64,000 nucleotides of DNA from an uncultured Christensenellaceae bacterium. GTDB lineage: Bacteria; Bacillota; Clostridia; Christensenellales; UBA3700. How positions within the stretch are numbered: position 1 is the stretch's first letter; each line of letters starts with the position of its first letter. The position numbers were made by a program, and so were the translations under genes. The stretch lies in NCBI GenBank assembly GCA_910587685.1, contig CAJUMY010000010.1, forward strand, positions 5,495 to 69,494, in the 5' to 3' direction. Positions 36,781 through 44,934 of the stretch are shown in pieces. Below the pieces are notes generated by a model that made no database searches, had not been told where the DNA came from, and saw only the letters and a program-made list of their open reading frames with translations.

Positions 36781-37704
36781 CTACTTATTCATTATATTCG
36801 ACATAAATTCGCGCGTACGCTCGTTCTTCGGAGAGTCAATGACTTCTTTTGCGTCACCCATTTCAAGAATAGCGCCTTTGTCGAGGAATATTACTTTATC
36901 CGCTACTTCGCGAGCGAACATTATCTCGTGAGTGACTATGAGCATCGTCATTTTAGTTTCTTCCTTTAGCGAACGGATAACTCTGAGAACTTCGCCTGTA
37001 AGCTCCGGGTCGAGCGCGCTTGTCGGCTCGTCGAAACATAGTATCTCGGGTTTTAAGCAGAGCGCTCTGGCTATTGCGACGCGCTGTTTTTGACCTCCCG
37101 ATATTTCGCAAGGGTAGGCGTCTTTTTTATCGAGAAGTCCTACGGTAACGAGTGTATCGAGCGCGATCCTTTCGGCTTCTGACTTATTGAACTTTTTGAC
37201 GTTAATGAGCGCCAAAGTCAGATTTTCGAGTACGGATAGGTGGGGGAAGAGGTTAAAGTCTTGAAATACCATTCCTATCTTCAACGCTTCTTTTCTCAGC
37301 TCTTTTTCTTTCGGATATTTGGCTACGTCTATCGTTACTTTTTTATTATACCAAAGAGGACGGATTTTTATCTTAAATAGTTTGCCGTCGCTTCGAGCCT
37401 TTTTCGAGACGAATACGGGATATTTTATATCGAAACTCTTTTCGTTTGAGGCGGTTTTATTGCCTTTTTTAATGATTTTGACGTCTTTTTTGACAGTCGT
37501 AATTACGTCTTTGTCATTAATGCAGAGATCGCCGCTATCTATTTTTTCAAGAAAAGTGATGCACCGAAGAAGCGTTGACTTTCCGCCTCCTGACGAGCCT
37601 ATTATCGCAACGACTTCGCCTTCGTCTATCGAGAAAGAAACGTCTTTGAGAACGTGATTAGCGCCAAAGGATTTGTTGATATTGTTTAGCTTGATAATGC
37701 TCAT
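36781..37704 (-). CDS. Polar amino acid ABC transporter ATPase with a lysine-rich insertion
   Basis: This is the ATPase of a GlnQ/HisP-type importer. Walker A is G36-S-S-G-G-G-K-S-T44, the Q-loop Gln is Q148, the signature is ISGGQKQR, Walker B is L-C-F-D-E-P-T, and the H-loop is V-T-H-E. The family is usually about 240-250 residues with the Q-loop near 85-90. Here the protein is 307 residues, and about 60 extra residues rich in Lys lie between Walker A and the Q-loop (roughly 70-132). All catalytic motifs are intact. AGGAGG precedes the ATG. It is the last gene of the binding protein-permease-ATPase operon. Confidence 0.93.
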   Translation of the reverse strand: MSIIKLNNINKSFGANHVLKDVSFSIDEGEVVAIIGSSGGGKSTLLRCITFLEKIDSGDLCINDKDVITTVKKDVKIIKKGNKTASNEKSFDIKYPVFVSKKARSDGKLFKIKIRPLWYNKKVTIDVAKYPKEKELRKEALKIGMVFQDFNLFPHLSVLENLTLALINVKKFNKSEAERIALDTLVTVGLLDKKDAYPCEISGGQKQRVAIARALCLKPEILCFDEPTSALDPELTGEVLRVIRSLKEETKMTMLIVTHEIMFAREVADKVIFLDKGAILEMGDAKEVIDSPKNERTREFMSNIMNK

Positions 37705-37716
37705 GATGATCCTCCT

Positions 37717-38370
37717 TTAGCCCTTATAGTAATCGAATCGTTTTTCGATCAGTCTGAATATTATCGTGAGTATACCGACGAACGCCAGATAGAACACGCC
37801 TGTGCAGAGCAAGGGGATAATGCTCGTCGTTTTTTCCATAATGCTTTGACCTGCAAATACGACTTCCGCAACTCCGATAACGTTTGCTAGGGAGGTATCT
37901 TTTACAAGCGTTATTATCTCGTTAGACATAGGTTGAAGTATGCGTTTCCCGACTTGGGGTAAGATAACTTTAGTTGAACTTTGTATACGGCTTAAGCCTA
38001 ATACTCTTGATGCTTCCGATTGACCTATCGGTATAGATTGGAAGCCTCCCTTGTATATAACGGCGAAGTACGCCGCATAATTTATACCGAATGCTATGAC
38101 TGCGCCCCAAAACTCATCAATAAGCGGAATTTTGAATAAAAAACCGGGACCGTAAAAAATAAGTACGATCTGCAGCATAAGAGGCGTTCCTCGGATTATC
38201 CATATGAAGACGTTTGTGATAAGCGATAGCGGTTTGAACTTCGATACCGACATGAAGTAGATAAGAAGTCCGAGCGGAAGCGCAATTATGAGCGTCATAA
38301 AGAATAACCCGATAGTAAGTTTCGAAGCCTCGAGTATTTGTTTGAATATGTTAGCGTAATCCAAGTTCAT
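37717..38370 (-). CDS. Polar amino acid ABC transporter permease
   Basis: This 217-residue protein has about five membrane helices and the coupling-helix motif EASRVLGLSRIQ near the middle, typical of His/Glu/Gln/Arg permeases (HisM/GlnP family). It starts after AAAGGT on the minus strand and is followed after 12 bases by the ATPase gene. Only one permease gene is present, so it should act as a homodimer. Confidence 0.93.
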   Translation of the reverse strand: MNLDYANIFKQILEASKLTIGLFFMTLIIALPLGLLIYFMSVSKFKPLSLITNVFIWIIRGTPLMLQIVLIFYGPGFLFKIPLIDEFWGAVIAFGINYAAYFAVIYKGGFQSIPIGQSEASRVLGLSRIQSSTKVILPQVGKRILQPMSNEIITLVKDTSLANVIGVAEVVFAGQSIMEKTTSIIPLLCTGVFYLAFVGILTIIFRLIEKRFDYYKG

Positions 38371-38401
38371 TAACGTATATACCTTTGTTGCCTTTATATC
38401 G

Positions 38402-38423
38402 ATAAATAACAGCGGTTATTTAT
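38402..38423 (-). promoter_or_regulatory. Intercistronic hairpin between binding protein and permease genes
   Basis: ATAAATAAC pairs with GTTATTTAT around AGCG. Hairpins at this place in ABC importer operons often protect the upstream mRNA and so raise binding protein yield; this role is inferred. Confidence 0.5.
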
Positions 38424-38446
38424 ATTAGCGTATTTCGGCTTTTACA

Positions 38447-39295
38447 TTACTCCGTAGCAATATTCATTTTAAGATTAGTAAGACCGTACTTGTTGAGAAG
38501 TTCGTCATACTTGCCGTTTTTGACAAGAGTACGGATAGCGTCGTTCACTTTACCGATGAATACGGTGTCGCCTTTGCGAGCAGCGACAGCGTATGTTTCT
38601 GTCTCATTAAGAAGGATAGGCGAGCCGTTTGAATCGCTGGCTACCATACAATCGGAATTCTTTGAGCAGTAATATTCTGCCATTGTTCTGTCAACAAGGG
38701 CAACGTCGCTACCTTTTAGCTTTACGTCGTTTAAGGCATTAATTTGCGCTTTAAGAAGTTTTACTGTGTCTTTATCGCTTGTTTTGAAAAGTTCGTCAAA
38801 TACGTCAGCTCCCGCGCTTCCGTCTTCTGCTACGAATTTATTTGCAGTCTTGAGTGTAGCTACAGAATTGTACTTAGTCGCATCCTCTTTTCTGATCACT
38901 GCAACTTGGTTGTTGTAGAGATAGTCAACTGAAAGTTCATAAGCCGCCTTTCTCTCCTCGGTAACGGTAAGACCGTTCCATATAAGATCGATATTACGAG
39001 TTTGAAGTTCGCTATCCTTCATCTTCCAAGAAATCAACCTAAATTCTACTTTAACGCCTAGAGCTTCGCCGACGGCAAGAGCAAACTCACTATCAAATCC
39101 GGGCATATTCTTATCGAGTTTAGTCGCATCGTTGTCGTCAGTTATAGCGATCGGCGGATTAGGCGTCCAGCCTATAATCATAGTGCCTTTTTCCTCTATG
39201 TATTCCCAGTCGCTCGTCTTATTACAGCCTACGAGTCCCACTGCGAGCAGGCATACTACGAGGAGTGTTGCAATTATTACCAAAGTCTTTTTCAT
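38447..39295 (-). CDS. Amino acid ABC transporter substrate-binding lipoprotein
   Basis: The 282-residue protein has a signal with lipobox L-V-G-C (Cys about 24) and the SBP_bac_3 fold: IIGWTPNPPIA at the start of lobe 1, P-G-F-D-S-E-F-A, the I-W-N-G-L-T-V-T-E-E-R motif and a C-terminal lobe. It captures a polar amino acid, perhaps cystine, glutamine or arginine; the ligand cannot be read reliably. AGGAG precedes the ATG. It is the first gene of the operon; the region upstream contains hairpins but no promoter I can call with confidence. Confidence 0.93.
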   Translation of the reverse strand: MKKTLVIIATLLVVCLLAVGLVGCNKTSDWEYIEEKGTMIIGWTPNPPIAITDDNDATKLDKNMPGFDSEFALAVGEALGVKVEFRLISWKMKDSELQTRNIDLIWNGLTVTEERKAAYELSVDYLYNNQVAVIRKEDATKYNSVATLKTANKFVAEDGSAGADVFDELFKTSDKDTVKLLKAQINALNDVKLKGSDVALVDRTMAEYYCSKNSDCMVASDSNGSPILLNETETYAVAARKGDTVFIGKVNDAIRTLVKNGKYDELLNKYGLTNLKMNIATE

Positions 39296-39489
39296 TTTTG
39301 TTCTCCTAAAGTTTAGTTTATATGAAAGTACATTATATGTACGCTCATTTTTAATATTTGCCGATAATCGGTTCGGCGTTTGGCGAATACTTTATATTCG
39401 TAGGCGTTTGACGCCGCATCGTTTATATGCTAAACGACAGTTTTCTATCGAAATTCGATAATAGCGATAGATTTTTTATACTGCGCTGA

Positions 39490-40773
39490 TTATTTTGTTA
39501 TCTTTTCCTTACCGCCCATATACATTTGAAGCGGCTTCGGAATATTGACGCTGCCGTCGGCGCAGAGGTTATTCTCAAGGAATGCGATGAGCATTCTCGG
39601 CGGAGCGACGACGGTATTATTGAGCGTGTGAGCGAAATAGTTGCCGGTCTCCTTATTTTTTATCCTTATGCCGAGCCGTCTAGCCTGAGCGTCTCCGAGA
39701 TTCGAACAGCTTCCGACCTCAAAGTATTTTTTCTGTCTCGGCGACCATGCTTCGACGTCGATGCTCTTGACCTTGAGATCGGCAAGATCTCCCGAACAGC
39801 ATTCGAGCGTTCTTACGGGTATATCCAAAGATCGGAAGAAATCGACGGTATTATTGTGGAGTTTTTCAAACCACGCCGGGCTTTCATCGGGTTTGCAGAT
39901 GACTATCATTTCCTGCTTTTCGAACTGGTGTATTCTGTATACGCCGCGTTCTTCTATGCCGTGAGCGCCGACTTCCTTCCTAAAGCACGGCGAATAACTC
40001 GTGAGCGTTTTAGGCAGTTCCTCTTCGGGTATGATGGTATCCATGAATTTTCCTATCATGGAGTGCTCCGACGTGCCGATGAGATAGAGGTCTTCGCCCT
40101 CTATTTTATACATCATATTTTCCATTTCCGCAAAGCTCATGACGCCGTTGACGACGGAGCTTCTTATCATGAACGGAGGAACGTAGTAGGTGAAGCCTCT
40201 GTCTATCATGAAGTCTCTGGCGTAAGAGAGTATCGCCGAGTGGAGACGCGCGACGTCGCCTCTAAGGTAATAGAAACCGTTGCCGCTCGTTCTTCTTGCA
40301 CTGTCGAGGTCTATGCCGTCGAAACTCTCCATGATATCGACGTGATAGGGAACTTCGTATTCGGGTACGAATGGCTCTCCGAACTTTTCTACTTCAACGT
40401 TCTCGCTGTCGTCTTTTCCTATGGGGACCGACGGATCTATGATGTTAGGTATGACCATCATTCTCGTTTTGATCTCTCCTTCGAGTTCCGTCTCTCTCTT
40501 TTCGAGACGCAAAAGCTCGTCGGCAAATTCTGCAACTTGCTTTTTAGCTTCTTCCGCTTTGTCCTTTTCTCCTTTCGCCATGAAGCCGCCTATGGTCTTG
40601 CTGATCGAATTACGCTGACTTCTTAAAAATTCGCATCTTTTCTTGGCGTCTCTGTATTCCGCGTCGAAAGCTATCACTTCGTCGACGAGCGGGAGTTTTT
40701 CATCTTGAAATTTCTTCTTTATATTCTCTTTTACGATTTCGGGATTGCTTCTTAAGAATTTAATATCTATCAT
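39490..40773 (-). CDS. serS: Seryl-tRNA synthetase
   Basis: SerS charges tRNA-Ser and tRNA-Sec with serine. The 427-residue protein has the N-terminal coiled-coil arm (about 30-100) that grips the tRNA variable arm, class II motif 2 with F-R-K-E-x-G-A-H-G, motif 3, and NTVVAPPRMLIAFLEN near the end. AAGGAG lies 12 bases upstream of the ATG. It follows leuS by 39 bases on the same strand, so the two synthetase genes form one transcript. Confidence 0.97.
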   Translation of the reverse strand: MIDIKFLRSNPEIVKENIKKKFQDEKLPLVDEVIAFDAEYRDAKKRCEFLRSQRNSISKTIGGFMAKGEKDKAEEAKKQVAEFADELLRLEKRETELEGEIKTRMMVIPNIIDPSVPIGKDDSENVEVEKFGEPFVPEYEVPYHVDIMESFDGIDLDSARRTSGNGFYYLRGDVARLHSAILSYARDFMIDRGFTYYVPPFMIRSSVVNGVMSFAEMENMMYKIEGEDLYLIGTSEHSMIGKFMDTIIPEEELPKTLTSYSPCFRKEVGAHGIEERGVYRIHQFEKQEMIVICKPDESPAWFEKLHNNTVDFFRSLDIPVRTLECCSGDLADLKVKSIDVEAWSPRQKKYFEVGSCSNLGDAQARRLGIRIKNKETGNYFAHTLNNTVVAPPRMLIAFLENNLCADGSVNIPKPLQMYMGGKEKITK

Positions 40774-40812
40774 ATATTGTTTATTCTCCTTGAGTCCGCG
40801 TTAGGCGTTATT

Positions 40813-43245
40813 TCATTTAGCTACGATATTGACGAGTCTCTTTGGAATGACTACGACTTTGACTACGCTCAGTCCCTTGAGAGCTTCGACGACGTTGCCG
40901 TCGTTGAGCGCGGTCTTTTCTATCTCTTCCTTAGTTGCGTCGGCAGGAAGAACTATCCTTGCCTTAACTCTCGAGTTTATCTGTACCGCGAGCTCGTATT
41001 CGTCTTTGACAAGAGCCTTTTCGTCGTACTTAGGATAGCTTCTATTGTGAACGGAATAGGAGTTGCCCATCAGTTCGTTGAGCTCTTCCGATACGTGCGG
41101 AGCGAACGGCGCCATAAGAAGTATGAGGTCGTTGATGCACGATACGGCAAAGTTACCGTTATGGTTTTTAGCCGACGAATCGTATTTGTAAAGAGCGTTG
41201 ACGAATTCCATGATACGCGCGATAGCGGTATTGAACGAGAACGCCTCCGTATCGGCGGTCACTCTCTTTATCGTGTTGTGGCGGATGAAGTTGAGCTCTT
41301 TTTCGTCGGAAGACATTTCGTTATTGTCGGTAGGATAGCTCTTTGCTCTCAATGCTATTCTTTCCACTCTTTCGAAGAACTTGGAGATACCTTCTATACC
41401 TGCCGAGTTCCACGGACCGCCTTCCTGATATGCGAAGCCGAACATAAGATACATTCTGAAAGCGTCGGAGCCGTACTTTTTGATGAAGTCGTCGGGGGAT
41501 ACTACGTTTCCTCTCGATTTGCTCATCTTGAAGCCGTCTGGACCGAGGATAAGACCTTGATGCACGAGCGACTTGAACGGTTCGTCAAACGATAGGTAGC
41601 CCATATCTCTCAAAGCCTTAGTGAAGAAACGCGCGTACAAAAGGTGCATACAGGCGTGTTCCGCGCCGCCGATATACTTGTCCACGGGGAGCATCTTGTC
41701 GATGAGCTCCTTATTGAAAGCCTCTTTGTCGTTCTTTGCGTCGGGGTATCTCAAATAGTACCAAGAAGAGCATACGAACGTATCGAGCGTATCGGGATCG
41801 CGCTTTGCAGGGCGACCGCAGATCGGACAAACTGTATTGATATATTCTTCGCACTTGGCGAGCGGCGACTCGCCGTCGGGCTTGAATTCTACGTTATACG
41901 GAAGTTTTACGGGCAGTTCCGATTCGGGAACGGGAACTTCGCCGCAGTGTTCGCAGTGGATTATCGGAATAGGACATCCCCAGTATCTCTGACGCGATAT
42001 GAGCCAGTCGCGGAGACGGTAATTGGTCTTTTTGCCGCCTTTGCCCATCTTTTCTATTTTGGCAAGTATAGCGTCTCTAGCATCTTCGCTCTTCATCCCG
42101 CTGAACTCTTCGGAATTGACGCTGACGCCCATTTCGCAATAGGGAAGCGTATCGTCGCTGCCGTCTGCGCTCTTGACGACTCTCGTTATATCGAGAGAAT
42201 ATTTCTTAGCGAAGTCAAAGTCTCTATCGTCGTGCGACGGAACGCCCATTACCGCGCCTGTGCCGTAGGAGTAGAGGACGTAATCGCCCGTCCATATGGG
42301 AACTCTCTTGCCGCTTACGGGGTTGATACAGTACGCGCCGGTAAAGACGCCCGTCTTTTCTCTCGTGGAACTGAGTCTGTCTATCTCCGTCGTCTTAGAA
42401 CATTCGCGTACGTAATCCTCTACCGCCGAGAGCTGCTCTTTCGTAGTCAGCTTTTTGACGAGCGGATGTTCGGGCGCGAGCACGACGTAAGATACTCCGT
42501 AGAGCGTGTCGGCTCTTGTCGTGAATACTCTGAACGCGTCGCCGCTCTCCGTCGCGAATTCTATCTCTCCGCCCGTTGATTTTCCTATCCAGTTGCGTTG
42601 CATAGCCTTCGTCTTTTCAGGCCAGTCGATAGTATCGAGACCCGAAAGGAGTTCTTCGGCGTAATCGGTTATCTTGAAGAACCACTGCGTGAGATTCTTC
42701 TTGACGACGAGCGAGCCGCAGCGTTCGCACACGCCGTCGACGACCTGCTCGTTAGCAAGGACGGTATTGCATGAAGTGCACCAGTTGACGGGGGCTTCCT
42801 TTCTGTATGCGAGACCTCTCTTGTAAAATTCGAGGAATAACCACTGCGTCCACTTGTAATAATCGGGCATACACGTCTTGATCTCGTAATCCCAGTCGAA
42901 AGTAGCGCCCATAGCCTTGAGCTGTTCTTCCATATTGGCGATATTCTTGAGAGTGCTGTCTTCGGGATGGATACCCGTCTTTATCGCGTAGTTCTCAGCA
43001 GGAAGTCCGAACGCGTCGAAGCCCATAGGCTGGAATACTTCGTATCCCTGCATCCTCTTGAAACGGGCGAACGAGTCGGAAGGTCCGAAATTGAACCAGT
43101 GTCCGACGTGAAGTTTCGCTCCCGAAGGATACGAAAACATTTCGAGAGTATAGTACTTCTTGTCCATCTTGGACTTGTCGAAAGCGTACAATCTGTCTTT
43201 CGCCCAACGATCTTGCCATTTCTTGTCAATCTTAGTAAAATCCAT
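40813..43245 (-). CDS. leuS: Leucyl-tRNA synthetase
   Basis: LeuRS attaches leucine to tRNA-Leu. The 810-residue class Ia protein has H46-V-G-H49 (HIGH motif), the zinc-type CxxC pairs in the insertion and editing region, the CP1 editing domain with T-x-x-x-GVSYVVLAPEHP, and FKMSKSRGN (KMSKS) near residue 573. The start at 43245 has CGGAGAAG upstream; the extra 19 residues of a longer reading have no site. serS follows. Confidence 0.97.
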   Translation of the reverse strand: MDFTKIDKKWQDRWAKDRLYAFDKSKMDKKYYTLEMFSYPSGAKLHVGHWFNFGPSDSFARFKRMQGYEVFQPMGFDAFGLPAENYAIKTGIHPEDSTLKNIANMEEQLKAMGATFDWDYEIKTCMPDYYKWTQWLFLEFYKRGLAYRKEAPVNWCTSCNTVLANEQVVDGVCERCGSLVVKKNLTQWFFKITDYAEELLSGLDTIDWPEKTKAMQRNWIGKSTGGEIEFATESGDAFRVFTTRADTLYGVSYVVLAPEHPLVKKLTTKEQLSAVEDYVRECSKTTEIDRLSSTREKTGVFTGAYCINPVSGKRVPIWTGDYVLYSYGTGAVMGVPSHDDRDFDFAKKYSLDITRVVKSADGSDDTLPYCEMGVSVNSEEFSGMKSEDARDAILAKIEKMGKGGKKTNYRLRDWLISRQRYWGCPIPIIHCEHCGEVPVPESELPVKLPYNVEFKPDGESPLAKCEEYINTVCPICGRPAKRDPDTLDTFVCSSWYYLRYPDAKNDKEAFNKELIDKMLPVDKYIGGAEHACMHLLYARFFTKALRDMGYLSFDEPFKSLVHQGLILGPDGFKMSKSRGNVVSPDDFIKKYGSDAFRMYLMFGFAYQEGGPWNSAGIEGISKFFERVERIALRAKSYPTDNNEMSSDEKELNFIRHNTIKRVTADTEAFSFNTAIARIMEFVNALYKYDSSAKNHNGNFAVSCINDLILLMAPFAPHVSEELNELMGNSYSVHNRSYPKYDEKALVKDEYELAVQINSRVKARIVLPADATKEEIEKTALNDGNVVEALKGLSVVKVVVIPKRLVNIVAK

Positions 43246-43460
43246 AAACTTCTCCGTATATAAATCGGTCATTACGAACGATCCGACACAATTTGTCGGC
43301 AATATATTGTCTTACAGGTTTAATGAGACGCGATTTGACGGCAAATTACCGCATTATCGGTAAATTTGGCGCAACTTGCGCCGCGTATCTTATCTACTCT
43401 TATCGGCGTCGATCTTGCCGTAATCCCATTAGACGGCAAAGTTACATCGAATAAAAGATA
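43246..43460 (-). promoter_or_regulatory. Structured leader of leuS-serS with two mutually exclusive hairpins
   Basis: On the minus strand the leader contains TTGCCGT, then ACGGCAA 11 bases later, then a second TTTGCCGTC about 70 bases further on. ACGGCAA (plus 43415-43421) can pair with either partner (plus 43433-43439 or 43338-43344). GGCGCAACTTGCGCC and CCGACA/TGTCGG hairpins follow. A T-box would be expected here in Bacillota, but I could not find the conserved T-box sequence, so the mechanism is open. Confidence 0.45.
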
Positions 43461-43465
43461 CTAAT

Positions 43466-43494
43466 ATATTAATACATACGCAAAATAATGTCAA
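43466..43494 (-). promoter_or_regulatory. Promoter of leuS-serS
   Basis: On the minus strand TTGACA (43489-43494) and TAATAT (43466-43471) are separated by 17 bases. The expected transcript has a leader of about 210 bases. Confidence 0.7.
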
Positions 43495-43731
43495 GGTAAT
43501 ATCCGTAAAAGTATCGAGATAAAAAATACGACGCTGTCTCGGACGGTATCGCTGGCAAAACGGAAATCATCGCTACTTTACGTCGCCTCGGCGTAAAATC
43601 AATGCCGCAGCGTTATAGATCGCAAATTATTAAGATGTCATGGCGGAGTTTTAATAAATGCTTATGAAAAATAAATATAATTAAAATTTTATAAAATTTA
43701 CGTTTCTTCGTTCAATTCGGAAGAAAGTTCG

Positions 43732-43761
43732 TTGACAAACAGCTTGCGCGTGAATTATAAT
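43732..43761 (+). promoter_or_regulatory. Consensus promoter of the XRE gene
   Basis: TTGACA (43732-43737) and TATAAT (43756-43761), 18-base spacer. Between this and the divergent leuS promoter (43495-43731) I see a nine-base hairpin (TTTACG...CGTAAA near 43573) and no gene. Confidence 0.75.
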
Positions 43762-43917
43762 TAACGAAAGTTATATCGGAACGCGTATATCCATAGGTTA
43801 AATACGGCTTTTGATGATTTGTCGAAAAGTGTCGCATATGTATCGTAGATTTGCAGCTTTTGCGGTATGGCTCAAGTGTTTTTTGGAAGAAGAATTGATT
43901 CTATTGGAGGTAAGCGT

Positions 43918-44127
43918 ATGAAGTTTGCGGAAAGGCTCAAAGACGAGCGTAAGCGTAAGCGTTATAATCAAACGTACATTGCAAAGTATATGAAGGTTTC
44001 GCAGGTATCGGTAAGTAACTGGGAGAGAGGTGTAAAGGAGCCTAATTTTCAGGCGCTCATCGACCTTGCAAATCTGTTCGGAGTATCTACGGACTACTTG
44101 CTAGGCATCAAAGATACTAAGGACTGA
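43918..44127 (+). CDS. Small XRE-family DNA-binding regulator
   Basis: The 69-residue protein is a single Cro/CI helix-turn-helix: recognition helix in VSQVSVSNWERG, then EPNFQALIDLANLFGVSTDYLLG. It has no effector or dimerisation domain. ATG 43918 follows TTGGAGG; the in-frame ATG at 43867 has no site. A consensus promoter suggests steady expression. Targets are unknown; it may regulate its own long leader. Confidence 0.88.
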   Translation: MKFAERLKDERKRKRYNQTYIAKYMKVSQVSVSNWERGVKEPNFQALIDLANLFGVSTDYLLGIKDTKD

Positions 44128-44188
44128 TTTTTTATTAAAAGCGTTGCCGCGGCGTATTGCGCGGTAAGATGTACTGAAATTTTATTTT

Positions 44189-44218
44189 GAAGAACGCGGC
44201 TTAGTCGCGTTCTTCTTT
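44189..44218 (+). terminator. Rho-independent terminator
   Basis: GAAGAACGCG (44189-44198) pairs with CGCGTTCTTC (44206-44215), then TTT. Confidence 0.75.
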
Positions 44219-44340
44219 CCGTATATCGGTTATCGGAAAACGATTTTTCGTTCAAGCGTTAAAAAAGCAGAAAACTCATAAACCGCAGAAGTAGCGACTG
44301 CGTCTCCGCGTTGTAATTTATAAGCCGCTATCTTACGTTT

Positions 44341-44556
44341 TTATTTTTGATTTATGCCGAGTATTTCGTTAGCGTCGAGATCGAGGACCGCGCACAGATT
44401 GGCGAGCGTATCGAGGGCGGGAAGAATATCTCCTCTCACGTAGTGCGCTATAGTGGACTGCGACATATGCAGTTCTTTGGCGATAGCCGTCTGCGTCATT
44501 CCGCATTGTCTTATGGCCTCGATGATGTTCTTCTGTATTGTTTCAAGCGTTATCAT
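44341..44556 (-). CDS. Small XRE-family DNA-binding regulator
   Basis: The 71-residue protein has one helix-turn-helix, with M-T-Q-T-A-I-A-K-E-L and MSQSTIAHYVRGD as recognition region, then the usual LANLCAVLDLDANEILG. TGAGGA lies eight bases before the ATG. It faces the neighbouring XRE gene and lies upstream of, and divergent from, the alpha-mannosidase gene, so it could regulate that gene; this is a positional inference. Confidence 0.85.
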   Translation of the reverse strand: MITLETIQKNIIEAIRQCGMTQTAIAKELHMSQSTIAHYVRGDILPALDTLANLCAVLDLDANEILGINQK

Positions 44557-44786
44557 GTAGCTTCCTCACAATATATAGTATTTCAAAATTATTTTATGCG
44601 TTGCGGTCATAAAAATATTTTCTTATGCGTACTAATCATTAACATAAGACTATTTAAGAGAAATATGTTGAGATAAAGTCTAATTTGGAATAACAAAATT
44701 CCTAAAAATAACGAAGAGCAGGTCAATTTTTTCTACAATATGCAGAAAGTTTTAATTCGTTAAATTATTGATGAATATTTTGGCTA

Positions 44787-44815
44787 TTGACAAAAGACAG
44801 TTTCTGATATAGAAT
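44787..44815 (+). promoter_or_regulatory. Promoter of the alpha-mannosidase gene
   Basis: TTGACA (44787-44792) and TAGAAT (44810-44815) are 17 bases apart. The remaining part of the gap 44557-44934 is AT-rich and shows no gene. Confidence 0.65.
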
Positions 44816-44934
44816 AAATAATATAATAAAAAGCTATATTTTTATATTCAAATAAGTGTTTTTAAGTACGCTTGATATATTCGTTACATATACTCTAAGA
44901 AAAGAACTAAGCTTTATGAAGCGACGAGGTAATT

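Noticed and set aside
43246..43460. T-box leader for leuS
   Set aside because: The conserved T-box core could not be found on the minus strand; only alternative hairpins are visible, so it is reported as an uncharacterised leader.
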